Shown here: one piece after another, positions 24,221-36,295 of the stretch
How the letters are laid out: every line of letters starts with the position of its first letter
Numbering within the stretch: the first letter of the stretch is position 1
NCBI GenBank assembly: GCA_014218235.1
Contig: CM024753.1
Coordinates: 177,668,348 to 177,732,347, forward strand
Direction of reading: 5' to 3'
From: Colocasia esculenta
Taxonomy: Eukaryota > Streptophyta > Magnoliopsida > Alismatales > Araceae
DNA: 64,000 nucleotides
Made by a program: the position numbers and the translations under genes
Notes under the pieces: model-generated
Told to the model about the DNA's origin: nothing
The model's database searches: none
What the model saw: the letters and a program-made list of their open reading frames with translations, nothing else

Positions 24221-25720
24221 TTGACTTTTACGGGACGTGGACACAAGAGGCACTTGTCTCTCGTCTATGCTATTCGGGCACAAAGTATGATAAGAAAGGG
24301 ATGTGTGGCATTCCTTGCTGTTATAGTGGTTGAGAAGAAAGCATCCAAGATATCAGACATACACATAGTGCAAGAATACTATGAAGTTTTTCCTGATGAG
24401 CTGCCAGGAATACCACCTGAACGAGAGGTAAATTTCTCAATCGATCTGACTCCTAGAGAGGCACTGGTGTCTCGTCAGCCCTACAGAATGTCTCTTGCTG
24501 AATTAAAGAAATTAAAGGAACAATTGATGGATTTGTTGGAAAAAGGATTTATCAGACCGAGTACTTCTCCTTGGGGAGCATCTGTGTTATTTGTGAACAA
24601 GAAGGATGAATCCATGAGACTATGCATTGACTACAGGCAGTTGAATCAGCTCACTATCAAGAACAAATACCCTCTGCCTCACGTCGAGGAGTTATTTGAT
24701 CAAATATTAGGAGCCAAATATTTTTCTAAGATTGACCTTAGATCGGAATATCATTAGATGATAATTAAAGATGCGGATATTTACAAAACAACTTTCAGAA
24801 GTAGGTACCGACATTACGAATTTGTAGTTATGCCTTTTGGACTAACCAATGCTCCTGCAGCCTTCATGCAATTAATGAACAACATCTATTGGCCATACCT
24901 CGACAATTCATCGTCGTGTTTATTGATGATATTATCATATACTCCAAGACCAAGGAAGAGCATGAGGAGCATCTGAGGATCGCTCTATAGATCTGCGTGA
25001 CAACAAGCTCTACGCAAAGTTGAGCAAAGTATGTTCTAGCTCGAGGAAGTCTCACATATAGCTATACGCCAACAAGGTAATATCAGAGAGCATACTCACG
25101 ATAGCGAAGTCAACTGCAAGTGAAGGTCTGAATGGGAAGACCAACCAATGTCAACGAGATTAGAAGCTTTCTTAGACTGGCTGGCTATACAGGCGGTTCA
25201 TAAAGGACTTCTCCAAGATAGCTGTACCTCTTACTCACCTTACGCGAAAAGAGAATCCCTATGTCTGGAGCAAATAATGTGAAAAGAGCTTTCAGACGTT
25301 GCAGAAGTGCTTGACATCTGCACCTATCCTCACATTACCAGTCGAGGGCCAAGGATTCTCAGTCTACACTGATGCATCTGGAATCGGTCTAGGCTGCGTG
25401 TTAATGCAGAATGAAAAAGTGATAGCTTACTCATCTAGACAGTTGAAACCTCATGAAGTCAATTATCCTGTCCATGACTTAGAATTAGCTGCAGTAGTAT
25501 TTGCACTCAAAATTTGGAGGCATTATCACTATGGAGAGTAATTTATTGTCTACTCCGATTACAAGAGTCTGAAGTACTTATTTTCCCAGAAGGAGCTCAA
25601 TATGCGACAAAGGAGATGGATGGAATATCTGAAGGATTTTGATTTCAATATCCAATACCACCTTGGCAAAGGTAATACTGTAGCAGACGCACTTAGCATG
25701 AAGCCTATGGCATCCTTGTC
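24221..25720 (+). pseudogene. Element B reverse transcriptase and RNase H (broken)
   Basis: RT landmarks: VFPDELPGIPPEREVNFSID, SPWGASVLFVNKKDESMRL, IDYRQLNQLTIKNKYPLP, SKIDLRSEYH then TAG (24,755), VMPFGLTNAPAAFMQLMN, and the catalytic FIDD box at 24,919-24,930. A run of frameshifts follows at 24,890-25,270. RNase H is clear from 25,299 (GFSVYTDASGIGLGCVLMQ, YSSRQLKPHEVNYPVHDLEL, IWRHYHYGE then TAA, ADALS). Trp and Gln codons are the usual sites of the stops. Confidence 0.9.
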
Positions 25721-27235
25721 TTGTTAGTCATGGGTGAGATGCAATTACTAGAACAATTCGCTAGTCTATATCTAAACATTGAACAGAGAAGTGATCAGGT
25801 GCTAGTGGCCAACCTTAGGGCACAACCCGACATCTTTGTCGAGATCATGGAACAACAGGCCAATGACCCATTTCTAGTACAAGTCAAGGAAACCCTAGTA
25901 GACCGACAAGATTTCTCCATCACGGAGGATGGGAGGTTGTTATTTTAAGGAAAGACATGTGTGCCTGACAACGAAGAGTTGAAGAGAAAACTAATGGATG
26001 AAGCCCACAAGACTAAGTACACAATTCACCCAGGAGCAACCAAGATGTACCAGGACATGAAAAGGTCATTTTAGTGGCCAAACATGAAGCGTGAGGTGGC
26101 TGAGCATGCCGCACACTACCTCACATGTCAACAGGTCAAGACAAAGCACCGACGTCCTGCGGGTGTACTCAGACCCTTGGACATACCTGAATGGAAGTGG
26201 GAGAGTATTGTCATGGACTTCATTATGGGTTTACCCCAAACTCGTGGTGGACTCGATGCCATTTGGGTCATAGTGGACAGATTGACAAAATCCGCACACT
26301 TCTTAGCAATCAAAAATACCTAGAGTGTTGATGCACTAGATGCATTATATGTAAAGGAGATTGTGAGATTACATGGAGTCCCTGTATCCATAGTCTCAGA
26401 TCATGACCCTAGATTAACCTCTCGATTCTGGAAGGGACTTCAAACGGCACTGGCACTAAACTTAACTTTAGCACTGCCTTCCACCCACAGATAGATGGGC
26501 AGACAGAAAGAACAAATTAGATTATGGAAGACATGCTGCGAGCCTGTGCTATAGATTTTGAAGGGTACTAGAATGAACAACTGTCATTAATGGAATTCGC
26601 CTACAACAACAGCTACCATGCCGGCATTAAGATGGCACCATTTGAAGCACTATATGGTAGAAGTTGTAGATCGCCAGTCTGCTGGAATGAAGTGGGTGAA
26701 CAACAATGGTTGGGACCAGACATGGTACAAAACACTAGCAGAGATATACAGATCATCAGAGACAAGATTAAGATAGCTCAGTCCAGGTAAAAGAGCTATG
26801 CAGACAAAAGAAGGGATTTAGAATTTCAAATCGGAGATCATGTATTGCTCAAAGTATCCCCAACCAGAGGATTCCAAAGATTTGGAATGAAAGGCAAGTT
26901 GAGACCAAGATTCATAGGTCCTTTTGAAGTACTAGAAAGAGTTGGCGAAGTGGCGTATCGACTAGCCCTACCTCCATAATTTTCAACCGTACACAATGTC
27001 TTCCATGTATCTATACTGAGGAAGTATGTGTACGACTCATCACATATAATAAGCTATGATGATATCGTCATGTACAAAGATATGACCTATGAAGAGAAGC
27101 CTATTAGAGTTCTGGATAAGAAGATACAACAACTTCGTAATCGACCCATATTCGTGGTGAAGATACTATGGAACAATTATGGAGTCGAAGAAGCCAGTGG
27201 GAACCTGATGCAACCATGAGACGAAATTATCCGGA
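25721..27235 (+). pseudogene. Element B integrase and chromodomain-like tail (broken)
   Basis: The linker and zinc-binding domain span 25,721-26,160 (HPGATKMYQDMKR, HAAHYLTCQQVKTKH, the first Cys of the CxxC pair reading Tyr). The DDE core spans 26,190-26,530 (MDFIMGLPQTRGG, IWVIVDRLTKSAHFLAI, a VSDHDPRLTS block, and HPQIDGQTER with the Glu). LMEFAYNNSYHAGIKMAPFEALYGR follows, then a GPF/GTF block (26,820-26,960) and YEEKPIRVLDKKIQQLRNRP with VVKILW (27,080-27,170). A single-base frameshift near 27,196 throws the final YPELF segment out of frame. TAG/TAA stops lie at 25,946, 26,321, 26,788 and elsewhere. Confidence 0.88.
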
Positions 27236-27296
27236 ACTGTTCAGTAAATCATTCTTCCTCTTACGATCATATGAATTTGGGGACCAAATTATTTTT

Positions 27297-27309
27297 AAGA
27301 GGGGGAGGA
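27297..27309 (+). other. Element B polypurine tract
   Basis: AAGAGGGGGAGGA immediately precedes the 3' LTR start TGTAGCAACTC. Confidence 0.92.
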
Positions 27310-28953
27310 TGTAGCAACTCTGAATTTTTAAAAATTGATATATGATATTAAATTAGAATAAAATAAGAATACACTAGAATAACATGGGATTTAATTAAAA
27401 CCCATTAAGCCAAATTAGGAAATGGGTTACACTAAAGGTCCATACATGAATTAATGGGCCTAAAAGGGAAGAGTCCAAGTTGGATGAGAGATAATTAAGT
27501 GTAAATTCGTACCTAAAATATTAATAAATAGAAAATGGTTAAGATAATTATTAATTAACCCATATTTATCCTAAAAAGGAGTCCTAGACCTACCCAAACC
27601 CTTTGCCCACGAAATTAGAGTTCTCCCTAATCCTATTAGATGGATAAAGGTAAGAAAATAGGGACATAAATATGAAATTTCGTAGCTAAAGAAGAGGGAA
27701 GAGTTTTAAGTGTTTAGGAGTCTTACAACCCACAAATACTCTCTCAAATTCACGCCAACCCAACCCTATACCACCTATGGAGCTTGGAGGATGAAGAAGA
27801 GAAGGCTGGACGTGGAGAGAAAGGAGAAGGAGGCTAGGATCAAAGGAGGATTTGTCATCTTCAACATCTCCAAACCCTAGGATTTTAAAGCGTGAAAGGT
27901 AGGCAATCTCTCAAGCAAAACCTAATTAACTTCGACCCTAGGTAGACCATGATCCCCTCTTGCAAAGCCCCATGTTTTCCCCAATTTTTATCATGCCAGT
28001 TGGGAGTATTTCATGCTCCAATTCCTGTCATGAGCATGTACCCGAACCAACATGTTTACCTTCAATCTATGCATACACTTGATCTCTTGCCTTGCAGTTT
28101 TTACCATACATACTCCATGATGTTAGCGTCCGAATGATCATATTTTCCCTAATTTTTATCATGTAACATCTTCGAATTAAATCGGATTCCATCACTATGT
28201 ATGATTTTAGGTCATTGAAACGTAACCTAATCAAAGCATGTCCATACCATGCCTATTTTCTAATTACTCATTTCTGTTCATACATATGTATGTCTACTTT
28301 CGTTTAAAAATGGTTTCATAATTTTTAGATATGTATACGATTTTATATCTATTTTTAAAGTGTATTGTGTCAAGCCCTTGGTTGCATGGACTGCAACCCA
28401 AGGAGACCTGACCCACTGCCAGGGCTCGGGCCGAGGTCCTGAGAACGTGATGACCCAATAGGTTGCGTTCTCAACTAGGTTGCGATGAGGACCCACGTCG
28501 TGTTCTTATTGCGACAGGATTCCGCGTCGCAATCTCCTCGTCTGATTAGCCTGACCTGAACGTGCCACCCCAACCTGTCGCGACGAGCACCTCGTCGTCG
28601 CGCCAGTGTCTCAGCTGGAACCATAATGCATCAGCTTGACACATTGCAACCTGAAAGTGGCCGTCAGACCGTCACGACCTTATCAGCCAGCGCGTCGGCC
28701 AGCCCTGTCGCGACCTGAACGCGATGCCAGCCGATGTCGCGACCTGACTGATTGCAACCAAAACCCTATTTTCATGCAAACCCTTGTTAATCATTCTATT
28801 TAATCACTGTTTAACCCTTAAATGGTACTGTTATTAACAGTAACGACCTGTTTAACAATGATGGATAATATTCACATGATTTTTCATTAAATAAAAGCTA
28901 TGTGCACAACTATCTCTTGCTATCATGATTATCTTACACATGCACACACTATA
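27310..28953 (+). mobile_element. Element B: 3' LTR, left part
   Basis: It aligns with 19,614-21,250 throughout, including the 'atttcgtagctaaa' and 'accatgatcccctcttgcaaagcc' blocks. It is interrupted at CTATA (28,949-28,953) by a solo LTR. Confidence 0.92.
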
Positions 28954-29954
28954 TGTAACACCCTCCTCCGACCGCACACACACACATATATACATATCAC
29001 ATAGCTCTAGATCGGAAGAAGGGTTACACTAACAAACTTCGTTATGGGTCGACAAATATGTGTAGTGCCCAAGACTAGCAAACCATTCCACAAAGGCATC
29101 TTTAGAAGTACTATACATTAACAGAGTAACTAGGTATTATCACCCATTAATTACATAAAGTCAAGCTTTCTCTCTTTAGACTCTTAACAATACAACAAAA
29201 TCTCTCAAAAAACTACTAAACTATGCTATTCTTCTTCATGTCTTCTTCATTAGCAGCGGAATTGTGAATCATCTGTAGTTGAGATTGCACTCACCTTCAA
29301 TCTGAAAGGGGGGGGGGGGGGTGGAGGAAACAAAGGCATGAGTCGGAGGACTCAGTAGGTGAAAATAAGCATATATGGATCAAAAACATGTTTGCTCATG
29401 AACTTCATACTTAACAGAAACATATATCTCAATTTGATTTCATAACGAGCTCAAACGAATTTCAGAACAAGAGTTATATATGTCTTTCAAAATTTAGATC
29501 ATAACTTGATTTCGAAACGAATTCGACAGGCATCATACTGCTCTCAAGAGGTTACTAAATAACGTAAATACATCCTTAATGCCTAGGCGATTCCAGCATC
29601 TTGGATCTTGTTCATTGCGCAAGAACGAGGTTTTTTACCCACCATCATCAGTCTATTGACTTGGATTTACCTACAAACTGTCGCCTACAACTGATCATAA
29701 GTGACTGGTGCTACCACAAGTGATCCTAATCCCTCTTTGAAGAGAGCACTGTCTTCAGATCATAAGTTATATTTCATGAGCACAATAGGGATAGAAATTC
29801 AAAGGATAGTTTGATGAATGAATAATCAAATTATCTTGGTCATAAAGTAGTTTAAAATCCAAGGAAGTGAGGTAAACAATTCATAGGGTCAATAGTATAG
29901 TGAGTCTTCAAAGGATGGGATAAGAATTGGTGCTGAAAACACAACAGGACAACA

Positions 29955-30180
29955 TGTGTCGACAGATAGAAGGTGGCTATCGACATGTACTGGTTTCCAA
30001 AACCATGTTTTCTGGAATTTGGACTGTGCCTGTCGACAGGTAAGGGTCATCTGTCGACAGGTCAGAGTCATCTGTCGACAGATGAGAGCTATCAGTCGAC
30101 AACTACTAATTTTTCAGAAGTTCTGGGTTCTGTGAACTTGAGGCCTGTCGATAGATGACTTCTAGCTGTCGACAGCTGCA
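29955..30180. repeat. CTGTCGACAG palindrome cluster
   Basis: About eight copies or near-copies of CTGTCGACAG or TGTCGACA lie in 225 bp, separated by 'gatgag/ggtcagagtcat'-type spacers. Confidence 0.85.
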
Positions 30181-30794
30181 GATCCGGTTTCCAGAAATGG
30201 ATCTATACATCTCTAAAGACTCTTTTTGGATGTTCCTATGAATTCACTCATACTTAACAACATCAAGGAGGGTCTTGTACACACTTCTAAACATCACTTA
30301 GATGAGGGAATTAAGTGGAAAAATAGGGACATACTGTAGCATATACACCTATGACAAGATGATAGCTGAAGACATAACTCTTCCAAAACACTTTCTCTTG
30401 CAACAAAAGAGAAGATTTCCATCAACATGCTTGGAGTAACAGAATACTAACTAAAGCATGATTACAAGGAATAGAAACACAATTCTAATGATGTTTCCAA
30501 AATCAGTGTCAAGTGTGAACATGGTCTAATACCTAAACTTGGATTTCTTAACATGAAAGGGGAGATTTGGAGAGGAAACGTAGGAAGGAACCTACAGAAC
30601 ATGGAACAAATAGGAACATGGATTGTACAAGTGGAAAGCATAAGTATAAAACAAGGAATGGAAAAAGAGTCTTAGGGGAACCTACTTGACTTCAAGACCA
30701 ACGAAATCCCCTCCTCTCCTAGTAAGGATATCTTTTGCTCTGCAAGGAAGACAATAGTGCTGACAGAGTGATAGCTATGGCAGGGGTGATGGCT

Positions 30795-31010
30795 ATAGTA
30801 GCTACAGCAGCAACAACAACAGAAATGACAGCAACTTCAGCAAGAGCCACGACAGCTTCAGTTGGAGCAGCTCAACATCTTCAGGAATACAACACAGCAG
30901 CCGCTACGGCCAAGCAGCAACAATGGCAATAGGAGCAAGAGCAGTCGAAGCAGCAGCTCCAGTAGCAACACCTCCAGCAGGACAACAACAGCAATAACAA
31001 GAAGACACAA
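30795..31010. repeat. CAG/CAA-rich low-complexity tract
   Basis: It is composed of cagcaacaa/gcagcagctcc-type triplets. A similar tract lies at 17,050-17,145 in the other minus-strand solo LTR. The apparent open frames (Ser/Arg/Asn- or Leu-rich) are by-products of the repeat. Confidence 0.75.
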
Positions 31011-31725
31011 GAGTAGGAGGTGGAAAGATCCACCCGATGGGTGGAGGAAGGTCATATATAAACTCCCAGACTTCCATGCATGTTGGCACGTAGCCCAACA
31101 TGTGGAGTCGTAGGAAACCCCCTAAACCATGCCAAGCCACACTTGCCATGCATGGTTTCTAAGACTTACACATAAGGTGTAAGCGTGTAAGCCTCTAACT
31201 CACGTGAAGTGTCTTACTTAGCTTCTACCACGTGAGCACAATTAATCCCAGAAAATAGTCACCGTAAATAGCCCATAATTCAGCTGGCCCAAAGATCCTC
31301 ATGTAAACATATTCAAATGATGTTCATTTGTGTTGAAATTTCAGGCATAGGCTTATGTAATGGTTTTACAAATTATGGTGATTTTAGTTTAATTTTTAAA
31401 ATTTATTTTGTACTAGGTGAAAAATCGCCCAGAAAAATAGTTGTGTTGGCTTAATCTTGAAATCCGCACATCAACAATTCCAAATATTTATATTTCTAAT
31501 ATCAGCACATTTTTTTGGAAATTATGGTATTTTTGGATTTCATTTTCGATACAGAATTCCGGTGTCGTCCTGTTGGAGCGCGCACCTCTAAGTACGTTAC
31601 TGGAATAACATTTATTATCACCAATTAATCCTAAATTAAAGTTAACTACAACCCATGAAAATAATATTGTTTAACTATCCAATTATTCACAGTTTTCTAG
31701 TAAATAGAATTTTCGGGGTGTTACA

Positions 31726-33144
31726 CTATACATAAATATTTGCCATGAAACTTTATCAATTTACTCAATAATATATCTGGTAATTAAGTGCAATTATTCA
31801 TATAAATTTTCTATTTATTTTAATGGACTTGTCTTCGTTTTATTCGTGTGATTTATCATCGCTATCGCGTCCCTCTGCCTTCGAGCACTCTAGGCATGAC
31901 GATCAATTGTTTTATATACACTTCTATCTTGGCTTGGATGACCTCTCTGTTGGGAATACTCCTGACAGGACCAGGAACTCCTTGCCAAGACCTTCGTAAG
32001 TCTCCTTGGCTTTGGCGGTACCATTAATACCTATTATACGCTTAGGGATCAGCATGATCTAACGACCTTAGTTTGTTCTCTCTTACCTTGAGATCACGCC
32101 GAACTTCTGGCCTGTGTTCATAGCACTACTATTGGGCGGTTGTGACTTCTACCAGATTGCCAGCGCACGACTGTGCTGTGCAACTGTTATTATCGCCTGT
32201 TTATCGTTGTTTTACAAATACGACCCTAGTTCTCATTTATTATCTCTACACTCTTATCTATTCACGTTCTCTCTAGACTCTCATCTATTCGTCAATTACT
32301 CTTATCTATTTTTTGGTACTCTATTTGGCCATCCATTTGATTGTCTAAGATAAAAACATGACTATGTCAGGCAACATTATAAAGGGCCTGATCTGGTCCT
32401 GAGGGGTGCACCCGAAAGGCTATAACTCGCGGGGGTTTAATGATCAGGGTGTTCGGCATGCATCCAACGCATGACTCTCAAGATTTAATCTAAGACAATC
32501 ATTCATGATATATTTTACTTGAACTCGTGGTTGAAAGAATATCGACCAACACATGCTATCGTGACTAGTGCACTATTGTGCAACCTTACTTGCTATCCCA
32601 TTATATGGCCAATCCGTTATCATGCTTGTTGTGCTATACTCTTGTGAATGTGCTATTGTTTCTCGTTATCATGTGACATTACTCTCTGGACTATACTTGA
32701 TCGTTCTTTCTAGTTACCCTGCTTGATAAGACATTAATCACTTAAAGCATGCCTGTTTATACGAGATATTAAGTCCTACTGAGTGTTATCGCTCACCCTA
32801 CGCTATTTATTTCATGTGTCTTTAGGTGAGTCTGATGGGGACTACCACACGAACGAGGAAAGGAATGAGCAGGACCATGAGTGACCCCACTTTTACGACA
32901 ACCCATGCTTTAGTAGTTAGTTGATGATTAGTCAGTTGTAATAGTTTGGTTTTGAATAAAGTACTCTGGGCCCTAGTTATGGCTCTGAATTAGTGATGTA
33001 ATAGTTGGTTTGAGGTATTATTAACGAAGTTGGATTTCATTTGGCGTTATTCCAATTTGTGCAAATGGTTGGATGTCTATTTCTCCCTCTATACTATTTA
33101 TATAACTGTATTACGGCTCCGATATTCCGCATCGGGGCGTTACA
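31726..33144 (+). mobile_element. Element B: 3' LTR, right part
   Basis: It aligns with 21,251-22,684 in B's 5' LTR and ends CGGGGCGTTACA. A short deletion near 32,015 removes about 30 bp relative to the 5' LTR (around 21,536). It is followed by TCATG, the mutated right copy of B's target duplication. Confidence 0.92.
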
Positions 33145-35144
33145 TCATGACCTGGGGGTCGGTCGTGACCTCTGGGGCCTTCGCGACAACGTTCTTGTCG
33201 CGCTGCCCCGACCCGTTGCATTTTTGGGGCCGTTGGTTGAAAACTGAGGCAGGCGCCCCATTTCCCCCTCCCCTTTTCTTTCCTTCTTCTTTCTCCTCCG
33301 AGCCTTCTTGCTTCTCCGACAACCTTCTTGGCGTTCTTAGCGAGGTGGTGACACACCCTTCGTGTAGGCGACGTCCACGTGGTGCTTGGAGCGAGGAGGT
33401 GGCGGCCATTCTTACGAGACGGCCCCAACGGGTTCGCTCTACTCTTTGAGGTAAGGACTTCTCTTCTTCCCCTCGTTCTAGCATGCTCCCCTTCCCCTTG
33501 AGATCTTTGTTTCACCATCGTGTTTGGGGTTTAGGGTGAGAGATCCATGCTCAGTTCGTGGAGAGGTTTCCTTGAGCACAGGACTTCTTGTTTAATGCAT
33601 GATTCATGGGGTTTGAGGGGTGGTTTGGCTTGTTTACATGCTTTCCTAGAGTCTCCCATGCTCCCCTCCCTCGAATGGTGTGTTTTTGGTGGTTTTTGGG
33701 GCAATTCTTGGGTGAACTGTACCGGGACCCCCACTATTTGAGATCACGACCGGCCTAAGGGTCGCGATGGTGTCGCGACGCATGCGCCAACTGCGACAAG
33801 CTTTGGCTATCACGATGGGCATGGGAGCCGCAACATCGTCGCGATGGCTCAGAGCATCGCGATAGTGTCCCGGCCGGATTGGGCTTTGCGACAGTATCGT
33901 GACAGCCATGGGCGTCGCGACAATATCAGATTCAGGTAAGTTCATGCGAAGTCCGTTTCTCGTTAGTCTTCGCTGTTCTTGGTTTCTACTGTACCCGTGG
34001 CACCTGTGTTAGTTCCTAGTATGGTCCTACACTAGTTATTCGTCCGGTGCTCGACACTTGAGGGCTTGTCCCTTGAGAGGTTGTTACCGTTTACCTAGGA
34101 CCCCCACCCCCTGCGCCTATTGAGGGAGTGCTCCAGGCGATGGGCGTACTCGAGTCACAGACTCTGAAGTGGAGGGAAAAACGGTGGTTAGGACAGTGGG
34201 TCAAGTCGTTTGCAGAGCTCTCGTGGTTTGTCTGGGATGCCGAGGTCATTTGGTGTTCTTTTCGGTGCAGGCCAACTAGTCATTCTTCTCACTGCCTCAT
34301 CTTTGTGGCCCCCGAACCACCTACACAGGCTAGGCGTGGGACCGTAGTTCGGTTAGACTACTGCAGTTACTATTGTGGTTACTTTGTTCCTGCCTCCACT
34401 CTTACGAGACGTGGAGGTTTCGACCTGGGTCGTGAGTAAGACGTTAGTGGATGCTTTTGACCAGTTGACTAGTGGTAGCGGTTTCCGTAGCTAGTGTCAT
34501 TTGCCCATGCAGGGTTCCCTCTGTCTATGTTACCAACCGTGTGGTGGTCACATCGTGCAGGTTGTATAGAGTTTCTGACTGTGTTATGCTTCCTCGTACC
34601 GTTGCTAGTTGGTTAGTATTCCTTCCGTACTTTCCTGCACTAGTTTAATTTATAGAGCTGTTGTCATTTGCTTTAATTATAATTATTTATCTTGCCTGTT
34701 ATAGCCAGTAGGAGATTGGTAGTCCCTATTGTGCTTTTGTTGTGAAGCTCATCCCTCCTTTTTACAGGTGATACTTCTCAGCAGCAGCAGGGTGCACGTC
34801 ATACGGAGTAGATGGGGCAGTCGTTGTCATCCCTGTAGATAGCAGTGGGACTCCCCCCTTTTTTCTTCAGTTGTACTTTACCCTCGGGGTATGCCCCTAA
34901 GGGCTTTGTTCTTCCCCTTTGCTTACTTGTACCCGTTGCATGTTGGGACTGTACCTAGAGCGTTATGCAGTAGTCTCGTCTTTACTTCCGCGTGTGCTCC
35001 TAATTCAGTAGTTGACGTCTATCTCCTTTACATATTCTGTTAGACTCGTATTATAGCCCTTCAGGATTCCCAGATCCGTGGGCGGCGACCGTGAAAATCA
35101 GGTTTTCGGCTGGGGCCGAGGGTCGGGTTCTCGGAGTCGTTACA
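33145..35144 (+). mobile_element. Element A: 3' LTR, right part
   Basis: It continues from 19,613. It starts with B's target duplication TCATG, then gacctgggggtcgg, and ends GTCGTTACA at 35,144. It matches 8,440-10,422. GTCGCGAC-type clusters lie at 33,150-33,215 and 33,745-33,930. Host single-copy DNA begins after 35,144. Confidence 0.9.
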
Positions 35145-36040
35145 GAAGGAGTTGGTAGGAGGAAGGCAACCCTGACTCACGCTTACAAGGAGGAGAGGAA
35201 TTGGAGAGATAAGCCACTTATGGACTTTCACATCTCTACATAGGAGCACCCAGCTCTCTTCTCTCCACTCGGATACCCCGATTCTCTATAATTTTCTAAC
35301 TTGAGAGTCAAAAGATTTTCCCTCTGGATGACTAGCGGGGTCCCCTAACTATTTTCTTCTAGTTGTAGGTCTTAATGACATTCTGCCTTTCAACAAATGC
35401 AAATGTTCGTGGAAATCAAATGGATTAGGTCACCGGACCACTTTTCAACATGTATATTATGAAATTATGTACTTATTGTGTTTGGTGTGAGTAGATAGAT
35501 AAAATTCAAAATAGGTTGATCTATGTGATACCATTTCTATTAGGTTTTAGGTTTTAGTTCAAAATCACTATAAAACAAAACATAGATTAAAAACCAATGA
35601 TTTAAAATTATATAAATATATTAATTTCACTTATTTTATGACATACTAAATGGGTTTTGGGTTTCTGATTGGACTCTTAATTCAATTTTTTTGATTTGAG
35701 AAAAATTCTTTTCAAATCGAACAAAACTAAACTATGTTAATCCCTACAAAACTACAAAACAGGGCCTAATTGCACCAAGCAAACCTTATTACATAATTCT
35801 GTATGGTTTTCTATTTTTAATTTTTTTTTATAAGACCTTACCGTTCTTTTAAAGAATGTGAATATTCCTTAAACACGAAACAAACCAACTCGAGTCTGCA
35901 AAAATAAAGGTGGTGGTGGTCCCCTTAATCCCTTCTTGGAAACCTCCTCGTGAGTAAAAAAGAAATGTATATACGTGCATTTTGATTTTTCATTTTTTGA
36001 CACAGAAAAATATGTAAAAGGTAAAAACACATTTTTTTTA
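35145..36040. other. Intergenic DNA between element A and the E2F promoter
   Basis: AT-rich DNA without a recognisable gene, LTR or repeat. Open frames are short and unsupported. Confidence 0.6.
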
Positions 36041-36277
36041 ACCTTCCTGCCGTGCTGGCGACAACGACGTTACTCGGCGACTACAGCGCACGAAGCCGAG
36101 CGCGGGAAAACCAAAAGGACGGCGACGACACCATGAGAGAGAGAGAGAGAGAGAGGAAGAAAAAAAGAGAGGGACGACTTTCCGAACGTGGGAAGCTACG
36201 TCAGCGCGAGCGAGCGAGCGAGACGGCCCCCTCGGCAAATCCCCTTGTGCCGTTAGGGTTTGTTCCCCCGTGAAAGC

Positions 36278-36295
36278 GCGCGAATCGCCGATTCG
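36278..36295 (-). promoter_or_regulatory. E2F-type binding site overlapping a 15-bp inverted repeat
   Basis: On the minus strand ATTCGCGC fits the E2F consensus WTTSSCSS (36,278-36,285). It overlaps CGAATCG-C-CGATTCG (36,281-36,295), a perfect 7-bp inverted repeat with one spacer base. The same 18 bases are at 46,344-46,361 upstream of the duplicated exon 1 although the flanks have diverged. This suggests autoregulation by E2F (inference). Confidence 0.55.

Larger units (their letters stand above)
28954..31725 (-). mobile_element. Solo LTR inserted in element B's 3' LTR
   Basis: Read on the minus strand it starts TGTAACACCCCGAAAATTC and ends GGAGGGTGTTACA. Perfect 5-bp target duplications CTATA flank it (28,949-28,953; 31,726-31,730). 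Its length is 2,772 bp. It contains neither PBS nor coding domains. It carries a G14 run (about 29,307), a CTGTCGACAG palindrome cluster (29,955-30,180) and a CAG/CAA-rich tract (30,795-31,010). These last two features parallel those of the solo LTR at 15,145-18,921, suggesting related families. Confidence 0.9.
19614..33144 (+). mobile_element. Element B: Ty3/gypsy retrotransposon nested in A's 3' LTR
   Basis: 5' LTR 19,614-22,684, PBS 22,691, gag, protease, RT, RNase H, integrase, chromodomain-like tail, polypurine tract 27,297-27,309, 3' LTR 27,310-33,144 (split by a solo LTR). The LTR pair is about 3.07 kb. Both copies start TGTAGCAACTCTGAATTTTT and end with GGGG(A/C)GTTACA. The target duplication is TCGCG on the left and TCATG on the right, differing by two CpG-type transitions. 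LTR identity appears higher than A's, fitting a younger insertion. All coding frames are broken. Confidence 0.92.
5091..35144 (+). mobile_element. Element A: decayed chromovirus-like Ty3/gypsy retrotransposon, host of the nested stack
   Basis: Order of parts: 5' LTR (to 10,422), PBS, gag, protease, RT, RNase H, integrase, chromodomain-like C-terminus, polypurine tract (19,269-19,281), 3' LTR. The gag-PR-RT-RH-INT order is that of Ty3/gypsy, and the C-terminal region after integrase resembles Tekay/Del-type chromoviruses (family knowledge). All reading frames are broken by stops and frameshifts. Later insertions are D (with T), C, the solo LTR 15,145-18,921 and element B. Removing them leaves an element of roughly 9.7 kb plus the off-window LTR start. 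Confidence 0.85.

Noticed and set aside
20242..28137. 62-codon frame present twice (20,242 and 27,949)
   Set aside because: It is duplicated because it lies in both LTRs of element B. It has no coding signature.
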